Assembly: GCF_003611035.1 (NCBI RefSeq)
Contig: NZ_CP030033.1
Location: 2,356,001-2,420,000 of the forward strand
Direction of reading: 5' to 3'
DNA length: 64,000 nt
DNA from: Cryobacterium soli
GTDB lineage: Bacteria; Actinomycetota; Actinomycetes; Actinomycetales; Microbacteriaceae
Shown: one piece after another, positions 1 to 9,745 of the stretch
How positions within the stretch are numbered: position 1 is the first letter of the stretch
Layout: the number at the start of each line of letters is the position of its first letter
Made by a program: the position numbers and the translations under genes
Notes under the pieces: model-generated
Database searches by the model: none
Told to the model about the DNA's origin: nothing
The model's input: the letters and a program-made list of their open reading frames with translations, nothing else

Positions 1-982
1 CCGGCCAGGGGGCGTTGAGCAGGGCTGGGTCGAGGTTGCCCTGCACGGGAACCACACCGCCCAGGCGCCGGCTGGCCTCGTCGAGCGGCACCCGGTAGTC
101 CACGCCGACGACGTCGGCTCCGATGCCGTGCATGGCCTTGAGCAGCTCGCCGGTGCCGACACCGAAGTGCACGACAGGCACGTTGCGGCGCACCGACTCG
201 GGGTCCGCGGCCAGGTCGCCGACGTTCTCCACGAAGGTGAGGTCGCGGACGTGGGCGATCGCGGCGGTGGAGGCGGGGGCGACGAAGCGCGTGTAGTCGT
301 CGAGCGAGAGCGCGCCGGCCCAGGAGTCGAACAGCTGGGCGGCGCTGGCTCCCGCGAGCACCTGGGCGCGCAGGAACCGGCCGGTGACGTCGGCGGTCCA
401 GGCCATCAGGGCGGCCCAGGCGTCGGGGTCGGAGTGCATGAGCGTGCGCGCGTGGATGTGGTCCTTGGACGGGCCGCCCTCGACGATGTAGGCGGCCAGG
501 GTGAACGGCGCGCCGGCGAAGCCGATCAGCGGGGTGGAGCCGAGCTCCGCCACCGTGCGGGCGACGGCCTGGCTGATGGGGGCCAGCGCCGTGTCGAGCA
601 CGGCCGGGTCGAGCGCGGTGAGGCGTTCGACATCCGCCGCGGTGCGCACCGCCTGGGCGAGCACCGGGCCCTTGCCTGCGACGATCTCGACCTCGACGCC
701 CACGAGCTTGAGCGGCACGACGATGTCGCTGAAGAGGATGCCGGCGTCCACGCCGTGCCGGCGCACCGGCTGCAGGGTGATCTCGCTGGCCATCTCCGGG
801 TCGAGGCAGGCGTCGAGCATGCGGGTGCCCACCCGCAGTTCGCGGTATTCGGGCAGCGAACGGCCGGCCTGGCGCATGAACCAGACCGGGGTGACGGCCG
901 GACGGGTGCCCTGGTAGGCCCGCACGAGCCGGGAGTCGGAGGTGAGGCCGGAAGAGAGTGGGTGCGTCGCGTCGAGATTCAT
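1..982 (-). CDS. hemE: Uroporphyrinogen decarboxylase (partial, 3' end outside window)
   Basis: HemE decarboxylates the four acetate side chains of uroporphyrinogen III to give coproporphyrinogen III in haem synthesis. Translating the minus strand from the ATG at 982 gives an N-terminus containing [19 protein letters not shown], the signature HemE motif with the active-site arginines. Further on come [19 protein letters not shown], with the catalytic Asp of the FSDI loop, and [16 protein letters not shown]. About 327 codons are present, close to the family's usual length, so only the last part is missing. The gene is divergent from hemA, the first committed step of the C5 haem pathway, with 73 bp between starts. 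A weak purine run (GAAGG) lies just before the ATG. Confidence 0.97.
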   Translation of the reverse strand, partial: MNLDATHPLSSGLTSDSRLVRAYQGTRPAVTPVWFMRQAGRSLPEYRELRVGTRMLDACLDPEMASEITLQPVRRHGVDAGILFSDIVVPLKLVGVEVEIVAGKGPVLAQAVRTAADVERLTALDPAVLDTALAPISQAVARTVAELGSTPLIGFAGAPFTLAAYIVEGGPSKDHIHARTLMHSDPDAWAALMAWTADVTGRFLRAQVLAGASAAQLFDSWAGALSLDDYTRFVAPASTAAIAHVRDLTFVENVGDLAADPESVRRNVPVVHFGVGTGELLKAMHGIGADVVGVDYRVPLDEASRRLGGVVPVQGNLDPALLNAPWP

Positions 983-1043
983 CACCTTCGATTCTCCTCT
1001 ACATCCGCTCCGGGAACGATTCGAGGTGCCGCACTACACAACG

Positions 1044-1049
1044 TAGAAT
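1044..1049 (+). promoter_or_regulatory. -10 element of leaderless hemA
   Basis: TAGAAT lies 6 nt before the GTG start of hemA. This spacing puts the transcription start on the first base of the start codon. No Shine-Dalgarno is visible, so a leaderless transcript is inferred. Confidence 0.7.
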
Positions 1050-1055
1050 TGACCG

Positions 1056-2462
1056 GTGTTGATTTGTCTGTCCGCGAACCACAAGAACTCCAGCTTCGAC
1101 GTGCTCGAAAAGCTCTCTGTCGGCGCGGACGAGGCAGCGGGCGGAATGCTCACCGGGCATGACGCGCTCAGCGGCGCCGTAGTGGTGGCCACCTGCAACC
1201 GCTTCGAGGCCTACCTCGACCTGGACGAACCCTTCGGCGTCTCCCCCCTTCCCGCGGTGTATGCCGCGATCGACGCCGTGAGCGCGAGCACCGGTGTGAG
1301 CGCCGCGCTGCTGCGCGACACCCTCGACCTCGTGCACGGCAACGGCGTGGCCGAGCACCTCTTCGCCGTCACCAGCGGACTCGAGTCCGTGGTGGTGGGC
1401 GAAGGCGAGATCGCCGGCCAGGTGCGCCGCGCCCTCGAAGAGGCCCGCGCGGCCGGTACCACGAGCCCCGAGCTCGAGCGCCTCTTCCAGCGTGCCTCGC
1501 AGACCTCTCGCGGGGTGAAGAACCGCACCGGCATCGGCGCCGCCGGGCGTTCACTCGTGCGTCTGTCGCTCGAGCTGGCCGAGAGCCGCGTCACCGACTG
1601 GGCGCGCACCCGGGTGTTGCTGGTGGGCACGGGCCGTTACGCCGGCGCCTCGCTGGCCGCGCTCCGCGACCTGGGCGTCACCGATGTGCGTGTCTACTCC
1701 CCCTCCGGCCGCGCCGAGCGCTTCGCCGCGTCGCACGACATCCAGGCCCTGGCCACGGATGCCGACGCGTTGGCCGCCGAGACCGCGCTGGCCGACCTGA
1801 TCCTCACCTGCACCACGGTAGAGCACCACGTCATCGATGCGGGCATCCTGCTCGCCGGCCGCGCCCTCGTGGCCGCCCGGAAGGCCGCCGCCGAGGCTGC
1901 CCCCTCGGCCGCACAGCTGCGCTCCTGCCCGGTGGGCGCCGATGTGGAGGCCACGCGTCAGCTGGTCATCGACCTCGGCCTGCCGCGCAACGTGGACCCG
2001 GACGTGAGCGAGGTGGACGGCGTCGAACTGCTCGACCTGGAGACCATCCGCATCCACGCGCCGCTCGAAGAACTCAACGCCACCAGCGAGGCCCGCCGCC
2101 TGGTCGACCGCGCCGCCCGCAAGTTCTCGGCCGTGGCCGAGGAGCAGAGCCTGGCCCCCGCTGTCGTGGCGCTGCGCTCCTACGTCTTCGACATCCTCGA
2201 CGCCGAGATCGAACGCGCGCACGCCCGCGGCGACAGCAGCGAGCAGACCGAGTCGGCGCTGCGGCACCTGGCCGGGGTGCTGCTGCACACCCCCATGGTG
2301 CGTTCGCGCGAACTCGCCCGCGCGGGTGAGCAGGATGCGTTTCTGGGCGGGCTCGACGCTCTCTTCGGCATCGATGTGACCCTGCCGGAGGCCAGTGTCG
2401 CCGGCCTGCCGACGGCCCCCGGCGTGGCCGGCGTCACCGACATCTCCAGCGCCGCCTCCTAG
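1056..2462 (+). CDS. hemA: Glutamyl-tRNA reductase
   Basis: The enzyme reduces Glu-tRNA(Glu) to glutamate-1-semialdehyde with NADPH, the entry step of C5 tetrapyrrole synthesis. The 468-residue protein begins [19 protein letters not shown]. It carries [15 protein letters not shown] with the nucleophilic Cys at about residue 47, then [20 protein letters not shown] in the catalytic domain, a Rossmann segment [20 protein letters not shown], and a C-terminal helical dimerisation domain. The NADPH loop reads GTGRYAG rather than the commoner GAGEMG-type loop. The GTG start is chosen because of the TAGAAT hexamer 6 nt upstream. The gene is divergent from hemE, and an alcohol dehydrogenase starts one base after the stop, so the two are probably cotranscribed. 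Confidence 0.96.
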   Translation: MLICLSANHKNSSFDVLEKLSVGADEAAGGMLTGHDALSGAVVVATCNRFEAYLDLDEPFGVSPLPAVYAAIDAVSASTGVSAALLRDTLDLVHGNGVAEHLFAVTSGLESVVVGEGEIAGQVRRALEEARAAGTTSPELERLFQRASQTSRGVKNRTGIGAAGRSLVRLSLELAESRVTDWARTRVLLVGTGRYAGASLAALRDLGVTDVRVYSPSGRAERFAASHDIQALATDADALAAETALADLILTCTTVEHHVIDAGILLAGRALVAARKAAAEAAPSAAQLRSCPVGADVEATRQLVIDLGLPRNVDPDVSEVDGVELLDLETIRIHAPLEELNATSEARRLVDRAARKFSAVAEEQSLAPAVVALRSYVFDILDAEIERAHARGDSSEQTESALRHLAGVLLHTPMVRSRELARAGEQDAFLGGLDALFGIDVTLPEASVAGLPTAPGVAGVTDISSAAS

Positions 2463-2463
2463 C

Positions 2464-3513
2464 GTGCGCGCGGTCTGGTTCGACCGGTTCGGTGCTCTGC
2501 CCGAACTGCGCGAGGTGCCCGACCCGGAGCCCAGCTCCGCCGGCGTCGTGGTGCGGGTGGAGGCCACCGGGCTCTGCCGCAGCGACTGGCACGGCTGGCT
2601 GGGCCACGACGACGGCATCGCTCTGCCGCACGTCCCGGGGCACGAGCTCGTCGGCGTGATCGCGGCCGCAGGGCCTCTCGTCACCCGCTTCGCCGTGGGG
2701 CAGCGGGTCACCGTGCCGTTCGTCTGCGCCTGCGGCGACTGCCCGGAGTGCGCCACCGGCAACGCCCAGGTCTGCCGCAACCAGACCCAGCCCGGTTTCA
2801 CCCACTGGGGTTCCTACGCCGAGAAGGTGGCGCTGCACAACGCCGACGTCAACCTCATTGCCGTGCCGGACGACCTCGACGCCGGTGCCGCGGCGCTGCT
2901 CGGCTGCCGGTTCGCCACCTCCTACCGCGGGCTCGTGCACCAGGCCACGCTGCTCGCCGGCGAGACCCTCGTGGTGATCGGCTGCGGCGGAGTGGGCCTG
3001 TCCGCGGTGATGATCGGCGCGGCCCTCGGGGCCCGGGTGATCGCGGTGGACATCAGCGTGGACGCCCTCGCGGCCGCGGCCCGCGCCGGCGCCGCCTACA
3101 CGGTCAACTCCAGCGGGATGACCGACGCCGCGGTCGTGGACCGGGTGCGTCTGCTCGCCGGCGGCGACGGCGCCCAGGTGTCGGTGGAGGCGCTCGGCCG
3201 GGAGAACACGGTGGGCATCGCCATCCGCTCCCTGGCCACCCGCGGCCGTCACGTGCAGATCGGCCTGCTCGCCGAGGACCCGCGCGTGCCACTGGGTCTG
3301 GTGATCGGCGGGGAGCTCGCCGTGCTCGGCAGCCACGGCATGGCCGCCGGCGACTACCCCGAGCTGATGGCGCTGGTGACCAGTGGCCGGCTGCGCCCGC
3401 AGGACCTGATCAGCCACCGCATCCCGCTCGCCGACGCGCCGGCGGCCCTCGCCGCCATGTCGGCGCCCGAGCCCGCGGCCGGCGTCACCCTGATCGACCT
3501 CACCCTGCCCTAG
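2464..3513 (+). CDS. Zinc-dependent alcohol dehydrogenase family protein
   Basis: This is a 349-residue medium-chain dehydrogenase. The catalytic zinc ligands are visible as GLCRSDWHGW (Cys) and HVPGHELVGV (His-Glu). The structural zinc lobe CACGDCPECATGNAQVC has the four expected cysteines. The Rossmann motif is VIGCGGVGLSAV. The substrate cannot be read from the sequence. Relatives in Actinobacteria are annotated as alcohol or threonine-type dehydrogenases. The GTG at 2464 lies one base after the hemA stop and gives the natural N-terminus RAVWFDRFG. An upstream in-frame ATG inside hemA would add only hemA-overlapping sequence. No link to haem synthesis is obvious beyond cotranscription. Confidence 0.9.
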   Translation: MRAVWFDRFGALPELREVPDPEPSSAGVVVRVEATGLCRSDWHGWLGHDDGIALPHVPGHELVGVIAAAGPLVTRFAVGQRVTVPFVCACGDCPECATGNAQVCRNQTQPGFTHWGSYAEKVALHNADVNLIAVPDDLDAGAAALLGCRFATSYRGLVHQATLLAGETLVVIGCGGVGLSAVMIGAALGARVIAVDISVDALAAAARAGAAYTVNSSGMTDAAVVDRVRLLAGGDGAQVSVEALGRENTVGIAIRSLATRGRHVQIGLLAEDPRVPLGLVIGGELAVLGSHGMAAGDYPELMALVTSGRLRPQDLISHRIPLADAPAALAAMSAPEPAAGVTLIDLTLP

Positions 3514-3623
3514 CCGCACTCCCCGCGGGTACTCGGCCCTGTGCTCCGCCACGAGGTCGGCCACGGGTCGGCTACGAGGTGCGCGGGCGCCACGCCGCTG
3601 CGCCGCTGGCACGCCACACGCGA

Positions 3624-3669
3624 AACGGCGCCTGACCCGCGCCACTCGAAGTGCGGGTCAGGCGCCGTT
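3624..3669. terminator. Bidirectional terminator between ADH and glyS
   Basis: A perfect 17-bp inverted repeat (arms 3624-3640 and 3653-3669, 12-nt loop) begins AACGGCGCCTGACCCGC. It lies between the convergent stops of the dehydrogenase (3513) and glyS (3705), so it can serve both strands. Confidence 0.85.
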
Positions 3670-3704
3670 GCGCGGGCCTCCGGCGGGCGGATGCGGCGGG
3701 GCGG

Positions 3705-5090
3705 TTACGCTCCGCGCAGGCGCACGGCCAGGTAGGCGTCGAGCTCGGCCAGGGGCACGCGCTCCTGCGCCATGGTGTCGCGGTCGCGCACGGTCACGGC
3801 CTGGTCCTCGAGCGAGTCGAAGTCCACCGTGATGCAGTACGGGGTGCCGATCTCGTCCTGGCGGCGGTACCGGCGGCCGATGGCGCCGGCGTCGTCGAAG
3901 TCCACGTTCCAGGACTCGCGCAGGCGTGCGGCCAGCGAGCGGGCCATCGGCGAGAGGGCCTCGTTGCGCGAGAGCGGCAGCACCGCGGCCTTGATCGGGG
4001 CCAGGCGCGGGTCGAGCTTGAGCACGGTGCGCTTGTCGACGCCGCCCTTCGCGTTGGGCACTTCTTCCTCGTGGTAGGCATCCACCAGGAACGCCATCAG
4101 CGAGCGGGTGAGGCCGGCCGCGGGCTCGATCACGTAGGGGATCCAGCGCTCGTTCTTCGTCTGGTCGAAGTAGGAGAGGTCCTTGCCGCTGGCCTCTGAG
4201 TGCGTCTTGAGGTCGAAGTCGGTGCGGTTGGCCACACCCTCGAGCTCGCCGAACTCGCTGCCGGAGAAACCGAAGCGGTACTCGATGTCGACGGTGCGCT
4301 TGGAGTAGTGCGAGAGCTTCTCCTGGGCGTGCTCGAAGAGGCGCAGGTTCTCCGGGTCGATGCCCAGGCCCGTGTACCAACCCATCCTCTGGTCGATCCA
4401 GTACTGGTGCCATTCCTCGTCGGTGCCGGGCTCGACGAAGAATTCCATCTCCATCTGCTCGAACTCACGGGTGCGGAAGATGAAGTTCCCGGGGGTGATC
4501 TCGTTGCGGAAGCTCTTGCCGATCTGGCCGATGCCGAACGGGGGCTTCATACGAGCGGCCTGCAGCACATTCGCGAAGTTCACGAAGATGCCCTGCGCGG
4601 TCTCGGGGCGGAGGTACACCATGCCGGCCTCTTCGTCGACCGGGCCGAGGAAGGTCTTGAGCAGGCCGGAGAAGGCGCGCGGCTCGGTCCAGGTGTGCCG
4701 ATTGCCGCAGTTGGGACAGGCGATGCCGTCGATGCCGCCCTCGGGGGCGCGGCCCTTCTTCTCCTCGAACTCCTCGACGAGGTGGTCCTCGCGGAAGCGC
4801 TTGTGGCAGCTGGTGCACTCGACCAGCGGGTCGGAGAAGACCTCGACGTGGCCGGAGGCCTCCCAGACCTTGCGCGGCAGGATGACGGAGGAGTCCAGGC
4901 CCACGACGTCGTCGCGGCTCGTGACCATGAAGCGCCACCACTGCTTCTTGATGTTCTCCTTGAGCTCCACACCGAGGGGCCCGTAGTCCCAGGCCGACCG
5001 GCTACCGCCGTAGATCTCACCGGCCTGGAAGACGAACCCACGGTGGCGGGCGAGGGCGATGACGGAATCAAGACGGGAAAGTGCGGCCAC
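3705..5090 (-). CDS. glyS: Glycyl-tRNA synthetase (dimeric type)
   Basis: The enzyme charges tRNA(Gly). The 461-residue single-chain alpha2-type class II synthetase starts with [19 protein letters not shown]. It has the zinc-knuckle cysteines CTSCHKRF and [10 protein letters not shown], motif 2 around [21 protein letters not shown], and motif 3 near [10 protein letters not shown]. The C-terminus carries the anticodon-binding domain. The GTG start at 5090 is preceded by GGAG at 5-nt spacing. The dimeric type, rather than the alpha2beta2 GlyQS type, is normal for Actinobacteria. A TAAAAT hexamer at 5156-5161 suggests a leader of about 59 nt. I see no T-box. Confidence 0.97.
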   Translation of the reverse strand: MAALSRLDSVIALARHRGFVFQAGEIYGGSRSAWDYGPLGVELKENIKKQWWRFMVTSRDDVVGLDSSVILPRKVWEASGHVEVFSDPLVECTSCHKRFREDHLVEEFEEKKGRAPEGGIDGIACPNCGNRHTWTEPRAFSGLLKTFLGPVDEEAGMVYLRPETAQGIFVNFANVLQAARMKPPFGIGQIGKSFRNEITPGNFIFRTREFEQMEMEFFVEPGTDEEWHQYWIDQRMGWYTGLGIDPENLRLFEHAQEKLSHYSKRTVDIEYRFGFSGSEFGELEGVANRTDFDLKTHSEASGKDLSYFDQTKNERWIPYVIEPAAGLTRSLMAFLVDAYHEEEVPNAKGGVDKRTVLKLDPRLAPIKAAVLPLSRNEALSPMARSLAARLRESWNVDFDDAGAIGRRYRRQDEIGTPYCITVDFDSLEDQAVTVRDRDTMAQERVPLAELDAYLAVRLRGA

Positions 5091-5155
5091 GGTGGCTCCA
5101 ATGGTCCAAAAGGATGGTCAAAATGCGGGCGAGGGCCCGGAATACGGATGGATTC

Positions 5156-5161
5156 ATTTTA
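5156..5161 (-). promoter_or_regulatory. Putative glyS -10 element
   Basis: Read on the minus strand the hexamer is TAAAAT, the best -10 match upstream of glyS. No convincing -35 element is visible. Confidence 0.45.
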
Positions 5162-5298
5162 GCGAGGCGGGCGCCACCCCCGATCACGGGCATTGCCAGC
5201 CGCGCACCGCACCCGTACATTCGGAGACGTTCGCCCGACGCAGCGCATTTTCCCGCTCTTCCGTCGTCGCCATCGACCGGCTCCGGGGGGAGGACCGC

Positions 5299-6180
5299 GT
5301 GCTGCAGGACGCTGAGCGAGGCGCGCCAGGTCGCGGCCTACCCGACCTCGGCCTGACCCGCCGCACCGTGCTGGCGTCCCTCGGCCTGTCGCTGGCGCTG
5401 GCCGGATGCGCCGCCCTGACCCCTGAGACCCCTCCCGTGGCCACCCGGGCCGCGGTTATCCCGCCGCCGAGACCGCTCCCCCGGCCGGTGCCCGCCGTGG
5501 CGCCCGGGCCCGTGCCGGCTCTGCTTCCGGCTCCGAACCTGGCCCGGGTTCCCGTGCCGCCGGGCACCCTGTCCGACCTGCCCGGCGACGCCGGCCTGTT
5601 GGCCTGGACCGTGGACGACGGCTCGAGCAGCGAGGTGGTCGCCCGGTATGTGCGGTTCGCCGCCGACACGGGCATCCGCCTCACCTTCTTCGTGACCGGC
5701 TACTACGACGCCTGGACCGACAACGCTGCGCTGCTGCGGCCCTTGGTGGCCACCGGGCAGATCCAGCTGGGCAACCACACCTGGTCGCACCCCGACCTCA
5801 CCACGCTGTCGGATGCCGACGTCAGCGGCGAACTCGGCCGCAACCACGACTTCATCACCGACACCTTCGGCACGGATGCCCGGCCCTATTTCCGCCCGCC
5901 CTACGGCGCGCACGACAACAGGGTGGATGCGCTGGCCGCCGACCTGGGCTACACGGTGCCGACCACCTGGTACGGCTCGCTCTCGGACTCCGGGTTGGAA
6001 ACCGAACAGCAGGTGATCGACTTCGCGACCACCTGGTTCCTGCCAGAGCACATCGTGATCGGCCACCTCAACTTCGAGCCCGTCACCAACGTCTTCCCCC
6101 AGCTGCAGGCCCTCGTGCACGACCGCGGGCTCACCACGGTGACCCTCAACGACGTGTTCACCAGCGCGGCCCATCCGTAG
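5299..6180 (+). CDS. Polysaccharide deacetylase family lipoprotein
   Basis: This is a NodB-fold (carbohydrate esterase 4) deacetylase, presumably acting on cell-wall or exopolysaccharide N-acetyl groups outside the membrane. The GTG at 5299 follows GGGGGAGGA at ideal spacing. It gives a 293-residue protein with a twin-arginine-like segment LTRRTVLASLGLSLALAGC and a lipobox Cys at residue 37, so it is probably a Tat-exported lipoprotein. A Pro-rich linker follows. The NodB motifs are TVDDG (motif 1, with Val in place of the usual Phe), HTWSHPD (motif 2, both zinc histidines) and RPPYG (motif 3). The metal-binding Asp-His-His triad is intact. Divergent from glyS. Confidence 0.9.
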   Translation: MLQDAERGAPGRGLPDLGLTRRTVLASLGLSLALAGCAALTPETPPVATRAAVIPPPRPLPRPVPAVAPGPVPALLPAPNLARVPVPPGTLSDLPGDAGLLAWTVDDGSSSEVVARYVRFAADTGIRLTFFVTGYYDAWTDNAALLRPLVATGQIQLGNHTWSHPDLTTLSDADVSGELGRNHDFITDTFGTDARPYFRPPYGAHDNRVDALAADLGYTVPTTWYGSLSDSGLETEQQVIDFATTWFLPEHIVIGHLNFEPVTNVFPQLQALVHDRGLTTVTLNDVFTSAAHP

Positions 6181-6318
6181 GAAGCGGGTCGTCGACGGGT
6201 GCTCCGGCGACACGCGCAGGGCCGAACCCCCCGACAGGGTGACAGCCGGCTGTTACGGTTGACGGGTAACCCGGCAATTTGCTGTGAGTTTCAGTGTGTA
6301 TCTCAAAGGGGAGTACCA

Positions 6319-8598
6319 ATGGGCGCGACGTCCAGCATTCCGCAAGGCGCAACCGACGAACCAGACCTCACCCAGGACCCGGCGCTGCCGCCGGTGGCCC
6401 TGGATCCGACCATCCACGAGGCCGAGGAGGCCCACTGGACCCCGCTGAAGATCGGCATCTGGGTGGCCATCGCGCTGCTCGGCGGGCTGAGCTGGGTGAT
6501 GCTGGCCGTGGTGCGCGGCGAGACCGTGAACGCCATCTGGTTCGTCTTCGCCGCGCTCTGCACCTACCTGATCGGCTACCGGTTCTACTCCAACTACATC
6601 CAGAAGCACCTGCTCCGGCCGGATGACCGCCGGGCGACCCCCGCCGAATACAAGGCCGACGGCAAGGACTATGCAGCCACCGACCGCCGGGTGCTCTTCG
6701 GCCACCACTTCGCCGCCATCGCCGGCGCCGGCCCCCTGGTGGGCCCGGTGCTCGCCGCGCAGATGGGCTACCTGCCCGGCACGATCTGGATCATCGTGGG
6801 CGTCGTGTTCGCCGGCGCGGTGCAGGACTACCTGGTGCTGTTCTTCTCGATGCGCCGCGGCGGCCGGTCGCTGGGCCAGATGGCCCGTGACGAGCTCGGC
6901 CGGGTCGGCGGCACGGCCGCCCTCATCGCCACCCTCACGATCATGGTCATCATCGTCGCCATCCTCGCCCTCGTCGTGGTCAACGCTCTCGCCGAGAGCG
7001 CCTGGGGCGTCTTCTCGGTCGGCATGACCATCCCGATCGCCCTGTTCATGGGCTGCTACCTGCGGTTCTTCCGGCCGGGCAAGGTCACCGAGATCTCGAT
7101 CATCGGCTTTGTGCTGCTCATCGCCGCGATCGTCGGCGGCGGTGCGATCGCCGGCACCGAGTGGGGCGCCGCCATGTTCCATGTCGAGAAGGTGCCGCTG
7201 GCCATCGGCATCATCGTCTACGGTTTCGTCGCGGCGATCCTGCCGGTCTGGCTGCTGCTGGCCCCGCGCGACTACCTCTCCACCTTCATGAAGATCGGCA
7301 CCATCGGCATGCTCGCCCTGGCGATCGTCATCGTGCGCCCCGAGATCACGGTTCCCGCGGTGAGCGAATTCGCCACCAGCGGCACCGGCCCGGTGGTCAG
7401 CGGAGCGCTGTTCCCGTTCCTCTTCGTCACCATCGCCTGCGGCGCCCTGTCCGGCTTCCACGCGTTGATCGCCTCCGGCACCACACCCAAGCTCATCGAG
7501 AAGGAACGCCAGACCCGGTTCATCGGCTACGGCGGCATGCTGATGGAATCGTTCGTGGCGATCATGGCCCTCGTGGCCGCGCTGTCGATCGACCGCGGCA
7601 TCTACTTCGCCATGAACGCCTCGCCGGCCCTCACCGGCGGCACCGTGGAGGGCGCGGTCACCTTCGTCAACAGCCTCGGCCTGACGGGCGTCAACCTCAC
7701 GCCCGACATGCTCACGCAGACGGCCAAGGACGTCGGCGAAGCATCCATCGTGTCGCGCACCGGCGGCGCCCCGACCCTGTCGGTGGGCCTGGCGCACATC
7801 ATGCAGCAGGTGGCCGGCGGCAGTGGCATGATGGCGTTCTGGTACCACTTCGCGATCATGTTCGAGGCTCTGTTCATCCTCACCGCGGTGGATGCCGGCA
7901 CCCGCGTGGCCCGGTTCATGCTGCAGGACAGCCTGGGCAACTTCTTCCCGAAGTTCAAGGACACCTCCTGGCGCACCGGCGCCTGGCTCACCACCGGCAT
8001 CATGGTGGCGGCCTGGGGCGCGGTGCTCGTGATGGGCGTCACCGACCCGCTCGGCGGCATCAACACGCTGTTCCCGCTGTTCGGCATCGCCAACCAGTTG
8101 CTCGCCGCGATCGCGCTGGCCGTGTGCCTGGCCATCGTGGCCAAGCGCGGCATGTTCCGCTACCTCTGGATCGTCGCGGTGCCCCTGGCCTTCGCAGCCG
8201 TGGTCACCATCACGGCGTCGATCCTGAAGATCTTCTCGAGCGTGCCGTCGGTGGGCTACTTCGCCCAGAACGCGGCGTTCAGCAAGGCGCTGGCCGACGG
8301 GGAGACGAGCTTCGGCACGGCCACCTCGGTCGAGGCGATGGAGGCCGTGGTGCGCAACACCATGGTGCAGGGCATCCTGTCGATCGTGTTCGTCACGCTG
8401 GCCGTGATCGTGATCTTCACCGCCTTGCAGGCCACCTGGAACGCGTGGAAGACGCACTCGAACGCGACGAACGAAGACCTCGCCGTGCCGTCCCGCATCT
8501 TCGCGCCGTCCGGCATCCTGGCCACGCCGGCCGAGAAGGCCACCCAGGCGCTGTGGGATGCCCTCCCCAGCACCAAGCGCAAGGCCCGCGAGCACTGA
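6319..8598 (+). CDS. cstA: Carbon starvation protein CstA (pyruvate/peptide carrier)
   Basis: CstA-family permeases take up pyruvate, and were earlier linked to peptides, when preferred carbon is exhausted. The 759-residue protein has a charged N-terminal tail of about 45 residues and then many membrane helices. It includes the conserved stretch RRVLFGHHFAAIAGAGPLVGPVLAAQMGY and a GCGALSGFHALIASGTTPK-like loop. The ATG at 6319 is preceded by AAAGGGGAG, a strong ribosome-binding site. The upstream region holds a TTGACG that could be a -35, but no clear -10. The stop overlaps the start of a small YbdD-type gene, the usual partner. Confidence 0.96.
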   Translation: MGATSSIPQGATDEPDLTQDPALPPVALDPTIHEAEEAHWTPLKIGIWVAIALLGGLSWVMLAVVRGETVNAIWFVFAALCTYLIGYRFYSNYIQKHLLRPDDRRATPAEYKADGKDYAATDRRVLFGHHFAAIAGAGPLVGPVLAAQMGYLPGTIWIIVGVVFAGAVQDYLVLFFSMRRGGRSLGQMARDELGRVGGTAALIATLTIMVIIVAILALVVVNALAESAWGVFSVGMTIPIALFMGCYLRFFRPGKVTEISIIGFVLLIAAIVGGGAIAGTEWGAAMFHVEKVPLAIGIIVYGFVAAILPVWLLLAPRDYLSTFMKIGTIGMLALAIVIVRPEITVPAVSEFATSGTGPVVSGALFPFLFVTIACGALSGFHALIASGTTPKLIEKERQTRFIGYGGMLMESFVAIMALVAALSIDRGIYFAMNASPALTGGTVEGAVTFVNSLGLTGVNLTPDMLTQTAKDVGEASIVSRTGGAPTLSVGLAHIMQQVAGGSGMMAFWYHFAIMFEALFILTAVDAGTRVARFMLQDSLGNFFPKFKDTSWRTGAWLTTGIMVAAWGAVLVMGVTDPLGGINTLFPLFGIANQLLAAIALAVCLAIVAKRGMFRYLWIVAVPLAFAAVVTITASILKIFSSVPSVGYFAQNAAFSKALADGETSFGTATSVEAMEAVVRNTMVQGILSIVFVTLAVIVIFTALQATWNAWKTHSNATNEDLAVPSRIFAPSGILATPAEKATQALWDALPSTKRKAREH

Positions 8599-8834
8599 TG
8601 TCCGGCACACAGGGCGCCGCGGTGCCTGGGCTGTCGGGTGTGGTCCGCAGCGCCGTGGCCCGGCTCGCCTGGTACATCAGAGCGGTGTCGGGCGAGGACG
8701 CCTACGACAAGTACCGGGCGCACCACGAGTCGGTGCACGGGCCCGGCGAGGCAGAACCGATGCTCACCGAACGGGAGTTCTGGCGCGACCGCGCCGACCG
8801 GCAAGACAGCAACCCGCAGGGCCGCTGCTGCTGA
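8598..8834 (+). CDS. YbdD/YjiX family small protein (DUF466)
   Basis: This is a 78-residue cytoplasmic protein with the family core RLAWYIRAVSGEDAYDKYRAHH and a cysteine pair at the C-terminus (GRCC). In enterobacteria YbdD is needed for CstA-type pyruvate uptake. Here the ATG overlaps the cstA stop by one base (TGATG), so translation is coupled and the same role is inferred. It ends just before a hairpin terminator. Confidence 0.88.
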   Translation: MSGTQGAAVPGLSGVVRSAVARLAWYIRAVSGEDAYDKYRAHHESVHGPGEAEPMLTEREFWRDRADRQDSNPQGRCC

Positions 8835-8856
8835 CCGGCTGCCCGATCTGAGACTC

Positions 8857-8890
8857 ACGGCCCGCCCGGGTGGACATCCGGGCGGGCCGT
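8857..8890 (+). terminator. Terminator after cstA-ybdD
   Basis: Perfect 13-bp arms (8857-8869 and 8878-8890, ACGGCCCGCCCGG and its complement) flank an 8-nt loop. The last base of the hairpin is also the first base of the -10 hexamer of the next gene. Confidence 0.75.
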
Positions 8891-8902
8891 AGCATTGAGG
8901 CG

Positions 8903-9745
8903 ATGACTGATTCAACGAACCCCGTGACCAAGCCCGTCCTGAACAAGGACACCCGGCTCTGCATCTCGTTGGCCGCGCGGCCGAGCAACTTCGGCACCCG
9001 GTTCCACAACTACCTCTACGAGCAGTTCGGGCTGGACTTCGTCTACAAGGCCTTCACCACCACCGACCTGGCCGGCGCCATCGCCGGGGTGCGGGCGCTC
9101 GGCATCCGCGGTTGCTCGGTGTCGATGCCGTTCAAGGAGGACGTGATCGCCCTCGTCGACGAACTCGACGCCTCGGCCACGGCCATCCAGTCGGTGAACA
9201 CCATCGTCAACGACGACGGCTACCTGCGCGCCTACAACACCGACTACATCGCCGCGGCCGACCTGCTGCGAAGCAACGCCCTCGACCCGGCCACGCCGTT
9301 CCTGCTGCGCGGCTCGGGCGGCATGGCCAAGGCCGTCGGCGCGGCGCTGCGCGACACCGGCTTCGCCCACGGCACCATCGTGGCCCGCAACGAGACGCGC
9401 GGCCGGGCGCTGGCCGACGAGCTCGGCTACGGCTGGCAGGCGGAGCCCGGCGACAGCACCGCGGCGCTGCTCGTGAATGTCACTCCGATGGGCATGGCCG
9501 GCGGCGCCCAGGCGGCCGAGTCGGCGTTCACCGACGCGGCCATCGCGGCCGCCGACACGGTCTTCGACGTCGTGGCACTGCCCGCCGAGACCCCGCTGAT
9601 CCTGGCCGCCCGCGCGCAGGGCAAGACCGTCATCACGGGCGCAGAGGTGATCGCTCTGCAGGCGGCCGAGCAGTTCGAGCGCTACACCGGCGTGCGGCCC
9701 ACACCCGAGCAGGTGCAGGCCGCCTCCGCCTTCGCCCGCGCATGA
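8903..9745 (+). CDS. Shikimate 5-dehydrogenase-like oxidoreductase
   Basis: This 280-residue AroE-superfamily protein has the catalytic Lys in SVSMPFKEDV, the conserved NTDYIAA Asp, and a nucleotide-binding loop LRGSGGMAKAVGAAL. It ends with the family's VIALQAAEQFERYTG helix. The N-terminal substrate loop ARPSNFGTRFHNYLY is not the canonical AroE S-x-S form. The true substrate may therefore be a shikimate relative rather than the core aromatic pathway intermediate. The ATG at 8903 has TAGCAT 7 nt upstream and no Shine-Dalgarno, so it is probably leaderless. The stop overlaps a Nudix gene start (ATGA). Confidence 0.85.
   Translation: MTDSTNPVTKPVLNKDTRLCISLAARPSNFGTRFHNYLYEQFGLDFVYKAFTTTDLAGAIAGVRALGIRGCSVSMPFKEDVIALVDELDASATAIQSVNTIVNDDGYLRAYNTDYIAAADLLRSNALDPATPFLLRGSGGMAKAVGAALRDTGFAHGTIVARNETRGRALADELGYGWQAEPGDSTAALLVNVTPMGMAGGAQAAESAFTDAAIAAADTVFDVVALPAETPLILAARAQGKTVITGAEVIALQAAEQFERYTGVRPTPEQVQAASAFARA

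Noticed and set aside
5091..5298. T-box or other riboswitch in the glyS leader
   Set aside because: No T-box sequence, specifier loop or terminator-antiterminator pair is visible; the leader is only about 59 nt.
6283..6305. CRP/GlxR-type site (TGTGAG...) before cstA
   Set aside because: Only one half-site matches; the second half lacks the TCACA complement, so it is not supported.
6253..8610. 785-codon open frame antisense to cstA
   Set aside because: It is His/Asp/Gly/Arg-rich shadow translation caused by high GC; the sense frame has clear CstA homology and a ribosome-binding site.
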